Shown: positions 30,910-40,841 of the stretch, one piece after another
Layout of the letters: each line of letters begins with the position of its first letter
Position numbering within the stretch: position 1 is the stretch's first letter
Assembly: GCA_012270995.1 (NCBI GenBank)
Contig: JAAXHG010000166.1
Span: forward strand, 110,818-174,817
Direction of reading: 5' to 3'
Length of the DNA stretch: 64,000 nucleotides
Source: Vicinamibacteraceae bacterium
GTDB lineage: Bacteria > Acidobacteriota > Thermoanaerobaculia > Multivoradales > Multivoraceae
Position numbers and translations under genes: made by a program
The notes under the pieces: model-generated
Seen by the model: only the letters and a program-made list of their open reading frames with translations
What the model was told of the DNA's origin: nothing
Database searches by the model: none

Positions 30910-32277
30910 ATGACGGACTACGACTACGACCTGTTCGTGATCGGCGCGGGCTCCGGCGGCGTGCGCGCCAGCCGGATGGCCGCCGGCTACGGCGCACGGG
31001 TGGCGGTCGCCGAGGAACGCTACCTGGGCGGCACCTGCGTCAACGTGGGCTGCGTGCCGAAGAAGCTGCTCGTCTGCGCCTCGGCCTTCGCCGACCACTA
31101 CCGGGAGGCCTCGGGCTTCGGCTGGACCGCGGGGGAGCCCGGTTTCGATTGGGGCCAGCTCATCGCGAACAAGAACAGGGAGATCGAACGGCTCAACGGG
31201 ATCTACCGCGGGCTGCTCGATTCAGCCGGCGTCGAGCTGTTCGAGGGACGGGCGCGGCTCCTCGGTCCGCACACCGTAGAGATCGATGCAGGTGGGTCGG
31301 GCGAGAGCCGCGTCACGGCGGATCAGGTCCTGATCGCCGTCGGCAGTTGGCCGGACATGCCGCCGATTTCGGGAATCGAGCACGCGATCAGCTCGAACGA
31401 GGCCTTCTACCTGGAGCGCCTTCCAGAGCGCGTCGTTGTCGTTGGCGGCGGCTACATCGGGGTCGAGTTCGCGGGCATCTTTGCCGGTCTTGGCAGTCGG
31501 GTGACGCTCGTCTACCGCGGTCCCCTGTTCCTGCGGGGATTCGACGAGGAGATCCGTATCCATCTGGCTGACGAGATGCGGTCACGAGGGATCGAACTCC
31601 GGTTCAACAGAGAAGTTGAGTCGATCGAGAAGTTGCCGGGGAGTGGGGACGACCTGCTGCGTCTTCACCTCGACGATGGCGACTCGGTGGACTGCGGGGA
31701 GGTCCTCTATGCAACCGGTCGGACTCCCCTGGTCGCCGACCTGGGGCTCGAGACCTGCGGGGTAGAGCTTGGCGAGAACGGCCAGGTACCCGTCGACGAG
31801 TTCTCTCGCACGAACGCGCCGAACATCTGGGCGATCGGCGACGTCACGGACCGCCTGAACCTGACTCCGGTCGCGATCCACGAGGCGATGTGCCTGGCAC
31901 GGACCCTGTTCGCCGGGAAGCCGACCCCCGTCGACCATGAAGCCGTGGCCACCGCCGTCTTCAGCCAGCCGCCCCTGGCCGCCGTCGGCCTGACCGAGGA
32001 GGAAGCGCGGGCGCGCTACGACGAGGTCGACGTCTACCGGAGCCGGTTCCGTCCGCTCAAACTGACGCTGACCGACAACCAGGAGCGCACCCTGGTCAAG
32101 CTGATCGTCGAGCGCTCCAGCGGCCGCGTTCTGGGCGCCCACATGCTGGGCGCGGACGCGCCGGAGATCATCCAGGGCCTCGCGGTAGCGGTGAAGATGG
32201 GCGCCACGAAGGACGACTTCGACGCCGCGATGGCGATCCACCCGACCTCGGCCGAGGAGTTCGTGACGCTTCGGTGA
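30910..32277 (+). CDS. gor: Glutathione-disulfide reductase
   Basis: DYDLFVIGAGSGGVRASRMAAGYGARVAVAEERYLGGTCVNVGCVPKKLLVCASAFADHY (redox CVNVGC), ATGRTP, GDVTDRLNLTPVAIHE, AIHPTSAEEFVTLR. Confidence 0.92.
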   Translation: MTDYDYDLFVIGAGSGGVRASRMAAGYGARVAVAEERYLGGTCVNVGCVPKKLLVCASAFADHYREASGFGWTAGEPGFDWGQLIANKNREIERLNGIYRGLLDSAGVELFEGRARLLGPHTVEIDAGGSGESRVTADQVLIAVGSWPDMPPISGIEHAISSNEAFYLERLPERVVVVGGGYIGVEFAGIFAGLGSRVTLVYRGPLFLRGFDEEIRIHLADEMRSRGIELRFNREVESIEKLPGSGDDLLRLHLDDGDSVDCGEVLYATGRTPLVADLGLETCGVELGENGQVPVDEFSRTNAPNIWAIGDVTDRLNLTPVAIHEAMCLARTLFAGKPTPVDHEAVATAVFSQPPLAAVGLTEEEARARYDEVDVYRSRFRPLKLTLTDNQERTLVKLIVERSSGRVLGAHMLGADAPEIIQGLAVAVKMGATKDDFDAAMAIHPTSAEEFVTLR

Positions 32278-32281
32278 CCGG

Positions 32282-33235
32282 TCAGTCGGCTTTCCGCCGG
32301 CGCTCCACCGCGTCGAGCACGTCGACCTCCAGGCGCGGTCCGCCCAGATCGGCGATCTCGCGCAGGCCGGTGGGGCTGGTCACGTTGACCTCGGTCAGCC
32401 AGCCGCCGATCACGTCGATGCCTGCGAAGACGATCCCGAGCCGCACGAGCTCCGGCCCGATCGTCGCGGCGATCTCGCGGTCGCGGTCGTCGACTTCCGC
32501 GGCGGCCGGCTGGCCGCCGACGTGGAAGTTCGCCCGCGATTCGCCCTCGGCGGGCACCCTGAGCACGGCGCCAAGCGCCTCGCCCTCGACCAGGATGACC
32601 CGCTTGTCGCCCTGCCGGATCTCCGGCAGGTAGCGCTGCGCCATGATGTAGCGGCTTTCGTGGCCCGTCGCCGCCTCCAGAATCGCGCTCGTGTTCCGGT
32701 CGCCGGCCTTCAGGTGGAAGATGCCCTCGCCGCCGGCCCCGTCCAGCGGCTTGACGATCATCTCGCCGCCCATCTCCTCCTGGAAGGCCAGCAACTCCGC
32801 AATGCGCCGGGAGACGCGCGCCGGCGGGCAAACGGCCGGGAACCGAAGCGCGAACAGCTTCTCGTTGGCGTCGCGAAGCGACAACGGATCGTTCACCACC
32901 AGGGTGCTCTTCGCCACCATGGACAGCAGGTGGGTGGCGTAGAAGAACGCCATGTCGAAGGGCGGGTCCTTGCGCATCCAGACGACGTCGAACTCGTCGA
33001 GAAAGGCGGCCCGGCCGGCCCCGATCTCGTACCAGGGCCCGCCGGTGACCGGATCGACGGTTCGGGCTGGAATCGATTCCGCTCGCGGCCGGCCGTCCGG
33101 GCCGAGTTCCAGCGTGTCGATCGTGCAGACTGCGAGCTCGTGACCCCGGCGATCCGCCTCGCGCAGGAACGCGATCGTCGTGTCCTTCTCGGGGTCGAGA
33201 CGCTCGATCGGATCGATGACGAAGAGGTGGCGCAT
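32282..33235 (-). CDS. gshB: Glutathione synthase
   Basis: MRHLFVIDPIERLDPEKDTTIAFLREADRRGHEL...VWMRKDPPFDMAFFYATHLL...MIVKPLDGAGGEGIFHLK...AGIDVIGGWLTEVNVTSPTGLREI. Confidence 0.95.
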   Translation of the reverse strand: MRHLFVIDPIERLDPEKDTTIAFLREADRRGHELAVCTIDTLELGPDGRPRAESIPARTVDPVTGGPWYEIGAGRAAFLDEFDVVWMRKDPPFDMAFFYATHLLSMVAKSTLVVNDPLSLRDANEKLFALRFPAVCPPARVSRRIAELLAFQEEMGGEMIVKPLDGAGGEGIFHLKAGDRNTSAILEAATGHESRYIMAQRYLPEIRQGDKRVILVEGEALGAVLRVPAEGESRANFHVGGQPAAAEVDDRDREIAATIGPELVRLGIVFAGIDVIGGWLTEVNVTSPTGLREIADLGGPRLEVDVLDAVERRRKAD

Positions 33236-33323
33236 CGGCGGTTGGTGAGGAGGAAACGGGCGGCGCAAGCTATCACGCGGTTGTGCCGGCGAATCGACGG
33301 CGCGGCCCGTACAATCCGGCGCC

Positions 33324-33881
33324 GTGGCCCCGCCCGATCCATGCTGGCTCTTCGGTTACGGCTCCCTGATCTTCCGCCCGGCGATCCCCTTCGTGGAGCG
33401 CCGGCCCGCCCGTGTCCGAGGCTGGACCCGGCGTTTCTGGCAGTGGTCGACGGACCACCGCGGCGAACCCTGGCGTCCCGGACGGGTGGTCACCCTGGCG
33501 CCGGCGCCGGAGGACATCTGCTGGGGCATGGCCTATCTTCTCGACGAAGCCGCCGCCGAGGCCGTCCTCGCCGACCTCGACGTACGCGAACGGGGCGGCT
33601 ACGTCCGCACGGAAATCGAACTGGAACTGGACGGGCAGAGGTCGACGCAGAGGACCATGGGTGTCACCTACCAGGCCTGGCCCGGCAACCGGAACTACGC
33701 AGGTCCGGCCCCGATCGCCGAGATCGCCGCCCAAATCGACAAGGCAACAGGTCCGAGCGGCACCAACGCCGACTACGTGCGCGACCTCCACGCCGCACTC
33801 GAAACCCTCGGCGCCCAGGACACTCACGTCGCGGCTCTGGCCGCCAGACTCGACGCCGCTACGGGGCCATCGCGCCGGTGA
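33324..33881 (+). CDS. ChaC-like gamma-glutamylcyclotransferase
   Basis: CWLFGYGSLIFRPAIPFVERRPARVRGWTRRFWQWSTDHRG...CWGMAYLL...ERGGYVRTEI: ChaC signature. Confidence 0.9.
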   Translation: MAPPDPCWLFGYGSLIFRPAIPFVERRPARVRGWTRRFWQWSTDHRGEPWRPGRVVTLAPAPEDICWGMAYLLDEAAAEAVLADLDVRERGGYVRTEIELELDGQRSTQRTMGVTYQAWPGNRNYAGPAPIAEIAAQIDKATGPSGTNADYVRDLHAALETLGAQDTHVAALAARLDAATGPSRR

Positions 33882-35499
33882 CGCCCACGTCCCGGCCCTG
33901 CGGATCGATCAGCACGCCGGGGTTCATCAGGCCGTCCGGGTCGACGCCCGCCTTGGCGCCGGCGAGGGCTCGGGCGAAGACGTTGGGGCGCTGGCGGTCG
34001 TAGCCGGCCGGCCGGTGGTCGCGGCCGACGGCGTGGTGGTGGGTCACCGTGCCGCCGGCGTCGACGACCGCCTCGTTCGCGGCGAGCTTGATCTCGCGCC
34101 ACTGCTCCGCGAGCCGCTCCCAGTCGCCGAGCGCCGAGAACGTGAAGTAGGGCGCGGGTCCGTCCGGGTAGACATGGGTGAAACGGCAGGTGACGCTGCC
34201 GGGCCTGCCGGTCGCCTGCTCGAGGATCTCGGCGGTCCGGGCCGTGATTCGGGCGTGGAAGCCGGCGAAGCGGTCCCAGGTGATCGCGGTCTCGAAGGTG
34301 TCGCCAATCACTCCCAGGGGCACGCCGACTTCCCGGAAGTAGGGCCCCTTGATGAAGGCGTCGCGCCAGGCCCCGGCGGCGCCCTCACGGTGCGACCGCC
34401 CGGCCGAGGCGCTGTGGTCCCCGCCGCAGTCCGCGGTCAGCTCGAGCGCCCGCTTCATCCACGCGTCGACCGGGTGGTCGGCGGACTCGAAGCCGAGGAC
34501 GAGCAGCGAAGTCGAGCCGTCGCCCGCCCCGGCGGTAGCGGTCTCCTGGGCGTCGATCAGTCGGCAGTTCGAGGGGTAGAGGCCGCTCTGAGCCAGCATC
34601 CGCACGGCCTCGGCCGCGCTCGCGTAGTCGGCGAAGTGGACCGCCGCCGAACCGCGATACGTGGGCCGGTCCTGGAGCCGCATCCAGGCCTCCGTGATGA
34701 CCCCCAGGATGCCCTCCGAGCCGATGACCATCCGGTCGGGCGACGGTCCCGCGCCGGAGCCGGGCAGGCGGCGGGTCTCCATGACGCCCTGGGGTGTCAC
34801 CGTCGTCGTCGCCTCGACGAAGTCGTCGATGTGCGTGTAGAGGCTGGCGAAATGGCCGCCGGAACGGGTCGCGATCCAGCCACCGAGGGTCGAGTGCTCG
34901 AAGCTCTGCGGGAAGTGGCGCAGCGTCAGCCCGTGCTCCCGGAGCTGGGCTTCGATGTGAGGCCCGCGGGCGCCGGCCTGGATGCGCGCAGCCCGGCTCG
35001 CACGATCGACTTCCAGCACCCTGTCGAGCTTCAGCAGGTCGATCGTCACGGCGCCGGCGTAGCTGTCGCCGACCGCCGGCTCGACGCCGCCGACCACGCT
35101 CGAACCGCCACCGAAGGGGATCGCCGCGGCGCCGGCATCGCCGGCCCAGTCCAGAATGCGGACGACGTCCTCCGTCGTTTCGGGGTAGGCGACGAGATCG
35201 GGCGGTTCCGGGACCTCCCGGCGGAACATGCGCACGGCGTCCGGGAAGGACTTGCCGTAGGCGTGGAGTAGGCGTTCGTACGGGTCGTTGCGGAACAGGG
35301 CCTCAAGCGATGCGGGTGGAGCCAGGCGAGGCGCGCGGAGGTCGAAGTCGGCGACCTCTGGCGCCCTTGCTCGCGGTTCGACCGGTGTCCCGAACCGCTC
35401 CGCCGTCCGGGCGCGGAAGGCCTCCGCCTCGGCGGCGTTGAGCCCCTGTCCCTCGTATCCCCAACCACAGAGCTTGCGCCGTGTCGCCGTCATTGGCAC
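33859..35499 (-). CDS. FAD-binding oxidase, alkyldihydroxyacetonephosphate synthase-like
   Basis: RRKLCGWGYEGQGLN...PDLVAYPETTEDVVRILDWAGDAGAAAIPFGGGSSVVGG...SFEHSTLGGWIATRSGGHFASLYTHIDDFVEA. Confidence 0.88.
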   Translation of the reverse strand: MPMTATRRKLCGWGYEGQGLNAAEAEAFRARTAERFGTPVEPRARAPEVADFDLRAPRLAPPASLEALFRNDPYERLLHAYGKSFPDAVRMFRREVPEPPDLVAYPETTEDVVRILDWAGDAGAAAIPFGGGSSVVGGVEPAVGDSYAGAVTIDLLKLDRVLEVDRASRAARIQAGARGPHIEAQLREHGLTLRHFPQSFEHSTLGGWIATRSGGHFASLYTHIDDFVEATTTVTPQGVMETRRLPGSGAGPSPDRMVIGSEGILGVITEAWMRLQDRPTYRGSAAVHFADYASAAEAVRMLAQSGLYPSNCRLIDAQETATAGAGDGSTSLLVLGFESADHPVDAWMKRALELTADCGGDHSASAGRSHREGAAGAWRDAFIKGPYFREVGVPLGVIGDTFETAITWDRFAGFHARITARTAEILEQATGRPGSVTCRFTHVYPDGPAPYFTFSALGDWERLAEQWREIKLAANEAVVDAGGTVTHHHAVGRDHRPAGYDRQRPNVFARALAGAKAGVDPDGLMNPGVLIDPQGRDVGVTGAMAP

Positions 35500-35538
35500 C
35501 TCCTGGGCGGCGCAGGATAGCGGACTGGCGCTACGGTT

Positions 35539-38352
35539 TCAGCACTGGATCCGCGGAACGGGCTCCTTGCGGTCCGGAGGGTCGGCGAGGTTGAGGGTCG
35601 TGTCGTCCTCGACCGAGACCTGCGTATAGAAGAAGTAGTCGCCGTTGCGCCAGACGAGTTCATAGGAGCCGGCGCCGGGCACGCGCAAGACTCCGCCTCC
35701 GCTCGCGTCCAGCTTGACGCTGCCTGCGCCGTTGACTCGCTCGCCAGGAGGGCCGCCCACGAAAGTCAGAGTGGGCAGCGTCGTCAGGTCCACCTCTACG
35801 TATCGGAAACTCCCTTCGTGGGCGATGTCGACGGTCGCCACGTCGGCGTAGGTGTCTTGCCCATGCTCGGGACCCCAGTGGCTTATCTCGAGAAGCCAGG
35901 TGCCGGGCGGCAGGTCAGACAGGTGGAACTCGCCTTCGGCCGAGATCGGCGCGGGAGATGCGTAGCTCAGGCCGGTGGAAGCGGTGACGTACGCGCCGTC
36001 GAGAGAAACGGGCGATTCGATGCGACCCGCGATCCGGCCCGACTTCTCGAAGAGTTCAAGCATCACCTGCCGGACGGTGTCCGTGGGCTCGATGACGAGT
36101 TCGACCGTTCGCGATGCGTGGGACTCGGTGTCGGCAAAGAGCCGGACGACTCCGGGACTCATGTTCTCGAAGAAGAAGGTGCCGTCCCCCGCAACCTCGG
36201 CGCTGGGTCCCCCAACAGGACAGTAGTAGGGTGGACGCACCTCGACCCGCTCCACTTCGTCCACGATGCCGTCCGAGGGGCCGACAACCACGCCTTCGAT
36301 CCGGACCAGCGGATTCTCGAGACGGATCGCGACCTCATTCAGACCGGGCTCCAGGTCGTACTCGACCCTTTCCGGCTCCCCGCCGAGCACGGACACCGTG
36401 ACTTCCGTGCGTCCCGGCGGCAGCGCGGAGAACCTGAAGAGGCCATCCGCGTTGGTGTCGGTCCAGGCGGAAGGCTCGTTTTCCGTATCCTGACCGACCT
36501 GGTTCCATCGGAGACCGGCTTCGACCGGCTGCCCTCGCTTGTTTCGGACCACGCCCATTAGGGATGCAGCCTCCTGCATTTCGATCTCGACCGGTCCGGA
36601 GTCGAGCGCCACGGCTACGGTCGGCGCGTAGTAGCCGTCGTGCGTCGCCTCTACGAAGTACTCCCCATTGAAGGGAACGTAGAGCACGAAGCTCCCGTCG
36701 GCACCGGTGCGAGCCGAAGCCCCTTGGTAGACGTGCGTCCACGGGCCATCCTTGATCTGCTCCTGGTCCAGGAAGATGGGGTACTTCTCGATCAGCGGCT
36801 CGACCTCGGCCTCGTCATCGGCCTCCAGTAGTTCTTGGGGGTACTGCCAGTGAGCTGACAAGGCGACATCCGCGAGCCGGCTTCCCTCGGGACCGTACAC
36901 GGAACCGCGGATGGCGCCAGCCCGGCGCATCCGAATCGGGATCCGCCGGTCCTGCGGGTGGGCCCACCGGAAGGACACCATCGGCCAATCCGGGATTGTC
37001 ACTTCTCCGTCTACGCTATGGCAATGGCCTGGTAGCCAGAGAGTAGAAGTCCCCGAGCCAGCGATCAGGGTTCGTCCCTGCCGTGTGGACTCGAACTCCC
37101 GGTTCCAACAGTAGTAGGTAGCCCAGCCAGGAGCCAGCTCCGGCCCGTCGACCTCGACCGTCAGCAGGCTCGGCGCTTCCAGATCGCCGAGGTGCTTCAG
37201 TTCTCCAGCGTCGAGGTAGAAGTGCGGGCTGTCGTCGGCACCGACTACCGAGTACCAGGCGTACGCCAGCAGGTCGTCCCGGGAGAGGCCCGAGCCGGTC
37301 GGCTGTAGTCGGAAGTCCAGGCGCTGCGTGAGATCTCCGAACGCGAAGTCGGCGAGTTCGGTGCCCTCATGGAGACGCTCGACCCGTACCGTGTCGATCA
37401 CCGTGAAGGCGTCGTCGGCCGGTAACTCGGCGGTGACCGCTCCGGAACCGACGTGGATCGAGACCGCGTCGCCGATGTCGGCACGAAGCGCCGACATACC
37501 GACGGGAACACCGTCGCTGAATGCGGCGACGAGCACTCGGCCGCGCCAGGCCGGGATTCCCCTGATCTGGACCACGCCGACGCCGCCGGCCGCGGCAATG
37601 CCGAGGGGGACGCTGTTCGGGACGCTCTCCCACTGCTCGGGGAACGCGAGCACCGCCAGGTCGGCAAAGTCGCCGGCGCTCGACGTGGCGAGGTGGACGG
37701 CGATCGACCGGGCAGGTGGGAGCCGCACCGACCCGGCGGCGGACAGGGGCACGAGGCCGCCGATGAAGCCATCGGCAGCGACGATCGCACCAGCGGACGA
37801 AACCGTTTCCGGCAGGTCCGCAACTCCTTCGTCGTCGGTCCGGTACCGGCACAAGCGGCCTTCGCCTGCGCGCAGCAGGACGTCCGCTCCGGCGAGCGGC
37901 AGGCCTGAGCCGGCGTCGTAGATGGTGAGGCTCCCGCCTTGCAGCGGAAGGAGGTCGCCGTCGCCGTTGTCCGGCAGCGTTCCCACGGTTCCGTCGTAGA
38001 GCGGAATGCCCTAGCGGACCGGGCCTCCCGGTCGGTCCCGCAGCCCCAGAAGGCCCGCGTTGTCGATGTTCCAAGCCGTTCCGACGCCGCCCACGCGTCT
38101 TCCCGGAACCGGCTGTAGCGCGAGTTCCTCCGGGGCGAAGCAGCCGTCATGGGGCTCTCCACCCGACGCGGTCACGAGCTTCGCCACCGATGCGCCGTCA
38201 CTGAGCGTGAACACCGCTGGCTTCGCGGAGGCTGTCTCGGCGCCGTTCACCGGGGCGGTTCCCACCGACAGGGCGACGGCGAGTCCCGTATACCTTGCTG
38301 CCCGTAGCATCCCCGTGGGCAGTGGCGCCAGGCACGCGCGAACACGGTTCAT
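35539..38352 (-). pseudogene. Exported carboxypeptidase-regulatory-like repeat protein interrupted by an in-frame TAG
   Basis: ORF 35539..37986 (GTG start) and ORF 38011..38424 (inner ATG at 38352 with signal peptide) are in the same frame, separated by TAG at 38011-38013 (CTA on + strand) and eight sense codons GIPLYDGT. Confidence 0.65.
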
Positions 38353-38423
38353 TGCTGCCAGTATGACGTACGACGGCGGTCTGCTCTTGGGAAGCCCGGC
38401 CGAGCATCTACAATCCCCGTCCA

Positions 38424-39977
38424 ATGTCCTGGCAACCTGAGGTCGACGAGATCGAACGCCGCCGGCGCCTAGCGCTGGCGATGGGCGGCGAGGAGGCGGT
38501 CCAGCGCCAGCACGAGCGCGGACGCCTCACGGTGCGCGAGCGGATCGAGCGTGTCGCCGACCCGGGCTCGTTCGTCGAGGAAGGTCGTCAGGCCGGCGCC
38601 GCCGAGGTCGACGAGGCGGGCCGCGTCGTCTCCTTCACGCCGGCGAACTACGTCGTCGGCTTTGCCGACGTCGACGGCGGCCGCGTCATCGTGGCCGGCG
38701 AGGACTTCACCCAGGCCGGCGGCTCGCCGTCACCGGCCGGGCTGCGCAAGAGCGTCTACTCCGAGGAACTCGCCCTCAAGTACCGGCTGCCGTTGGTGCG
38801 CTTTCTCGAAGGTGGCGGCGGCAGCGTGCGCGGCAGCGCGGGCCGTCAGAAGGGGGCGCCGAAGACGCCGCCGCGGCCGATGGGGGAGCCGGTGTACTCG
38901 CGGGCGCGCTTCTGGTCGATCGCCGAGATCCTGCGCACCGTGCCGGTGGCCTCGATCGGGGTCGGCGCGGTTGCGGGGTTTCCCGCGGCTCGCCTGGTCG
39001 CGTCCCACTTCTCCGTGATGACGCGGCACACGGCCCAGATCCTGATCGGCGGCCCGGCGCTGGTGGAGCGCGCCCTGGGCGAGAAGAAGACGAAGGACGA
39101 ACTCGGCGGCTGGCGGGTTCATAGCAAGAGCGGGGTCGTCGACAACGTCGCCGAGGACGAGGACGACGCGATGGCCCAGGTCCGCCGCTTCCTGGGCTAC
39201 CTGCCCTCGAACGTCGACTCGCTGCCGCCGCGGCGGAAGTCGGGCGATCCGGCGGACCGGCGCGAGGAGCGGTTGCTCTCGATCGTGCCCCGGGATCGGC
39301 GCTTCCTCTACGACATGCGCGAGCTGATCTCGCTCGTCGTCGACCGGGACAGCTTCTTCGAGATGACGGCGGGTTACGGACCGTCCCAGATCACAGGTCT
39401 GGCCCGGGTCGACGGTCACACGGTCGGAGTGGTCGCCAACGACTGCAGGCACATCGGCGGCGCGATGGACGCCGCCGGGGCCCAGAAGTTCCGGCGCTTC
39501 GTCGAGTTCTGCGAGACCTTCCACCTGCCGATCCTCAGCCTGGTCGACGAACCGGGCTTCATGATCGGCTCGGAGTCGGAGGCGTCCGGCACGATCCGCT
39601 ACGGCATGGAGGCGATCGCGGCAACCGTGCGGACGACCGTGCCCTGGTGCGCCGTGCAGATCCGCAAGTCCTACGGCGTAGCCGCCGCGGCGCACTACGG
39701 CCCGGGCGGCCGGGTGCTGATCTGGCCCTCGGCCGAGAGCGGCGCGCTGCCGATCGAGGGCGGCGTGGCGGTCGCCTTCCGGCGAGAGATCGCCGCGGCG
39801 CCCGACCCCGAGCGGAAACGCGCCGAACTGGAGGCCGAGTTCGCCAAGCGGCGGACACCCTTCCCGCGGGCCGAGGGCTTCTCGGTCCATGACCTGATCG
39901 ATCCTCGCGGCACACGCGCCGAGGTGGTCAAGTGGCTGAAACTGTCGGAGCCGCTGCTCGCGTCGCGGGTACGGTGA
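38424..39977 (+). CDS. Acyl-CoA carboxylase carboxyltransferase (beta) subunit
   Basis: RHERGRLTVRERIERVADPGSF-type start; TGLARVDGHTVGVVANDCRHIGGAMDAAGAQKFRRFVEFCETFHLPILSLVDEPGFMIG. Confidence 0.9.
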   Translation: MSWQPEVDEIERRRRLALAMGGEEAVQRQHERGRLTVRERIERVADPGSFVEEGRQAGAAEVDEAGRVVSFTPANYVVGFADVDGGRVIVAGEDFTQAGGSPSPAGLRKSVYSEELALKYRLPLVRFLEGGGGSVRGSAGRQKGAPKTPPRPMGEPVYSRARFWSIAEILRTVPVASIGVGAVAGFPAARLVASHFSVMTRHTAQILIGGPALVERALGEKKTKDELGGWRVHSKSGVVDNVAEDEDDAMAQVRRFLGYLPSNVDSLPPRRKSGDPADRREERLLSIVPRDRRFLYDMRELISLVVDRDSFFEMTAGYGPSQITGLARVDGHTVGVVANDCRHIGGAMDAAGAQKFRRFVEFCETFHLPILSLVDEPGFMIGSESEASGTIRYGMEAIAATVRTTVPWCAVQIRKSYGVAAAAHYGPGGRVLIWPSAESGALPIEGGVAVAFRREIAAAPDPERKRAELEAEFAKRRTPFPRAEGFSVHDLIDPRGTRAEVVKWLKLSEPLLASRVR

Positions 39978-39997
39978 GGAATCCCAAGGAGGCCGGT

Positions 39998-40819
39998 ATG
40001 CCTGTGAACCGAAACAAGAGAATGTCGTGCACCACCTTGGCAGCGGCCCTGTTGCTGACCGCGGCCGCCACCGCCCAGCAACAGCCGGTCGGCTACGAGG
40101 ACACGCCGAAGCTGCCGGGGCTGCCGTGGAAGGTGCACGACCCGAACCGGCCGCTGCCGCCGGTGGTCGCTCCGGGCGCCTCCTTCAGCGACATGGCGCC
40201 GGCGCCGGCCGACGCGATCGTGCTGTTCGACGGCACGGACCTCTCGAAGTGGCGGAAGCCGAACGGCGACGAACCGGAGTGGAAGGTCGAGAACGGGTAC
40301 ATGGAGGTCACCTCGACCGGGTCGATCCGTACCCGGGACGAGTTCGGCGACTTTCAGCTCCACCTGGAGTTCGCGACGCCGGCGAAGGTCGAGAGCAACA
40401 GCCAGGGCCGCGGCAACAGCGGCGTGATGATCTACGGCGACTACGAAGTCCAGATCCTCGACTCGTACGAGAACCGGTCCTACGCCGACGGGCAGGCGGG
40501 CGCGCTCTACGGCCAGACGCCGCCCATGGTCAACTCCTCGAGGGCCCCGGGCGTCTGGCAGACCTACGACATCATCTTCGAGGCGCCGCGCTGGAAGGAC
40601 GGCGAACTCGTCAAGAAGGCGAACGTCACCGTGCTCCACAACGGCGTGGTCATCCATCACAAGAAGGAGTACATCGGCCGGACGATCCACCGGCGGGTCG
40701 GCGTCTACGACCGGCCGCACGAGCCTCGCGGCTGGATCGGCCTGCAGGACCACCGCAACCCGACCCGCTTCCGCAACGTCTGGATCCGCGAGCTTCCGGG
40801 CTACGACAGCGGCGGCTGA
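39998..40819 (+). CDS. Exported DUF1080 (3-keto-disaccharide hydrolase-like) protein
   Basis: ATG at 39998; signal peptide; IVLFDGTDLSKWRKPNGDEPEWKVENGYMEV...DFQLHLEFATP...GNSGVMIYGDYEVQILDSYEN...WIGLQDHRNPTRFRNVWIREL. Confidence 0.92.
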   Translation: MPVNRNKRMSCTTLAAALLLTAAATAQQQPVGYEDTPKLPGLPWKVHDPNRPLPPVVAPGASFSDMAPAPADAIVLFDGTDLSKWRKPNGDEPEWKVENGYMEVTSTGSIRTRDEFGDFQLHLEFATPAKVESNSQGRGNSGVMIYGDYEVQILDSYENRSYADGQAGALYGQTPPMVNSSRAPGVWQTYDIIFEAPRWKDGELVKKANVTVLHNGVVIHHKKEYIGRTIHRRVGVYDRPHEPRGWIGLQDHRNPTRFRNVWIRELPGYDSGG

Positions 40820-40841
40820 GGCTGCGGCAGTCCGAACTCTC

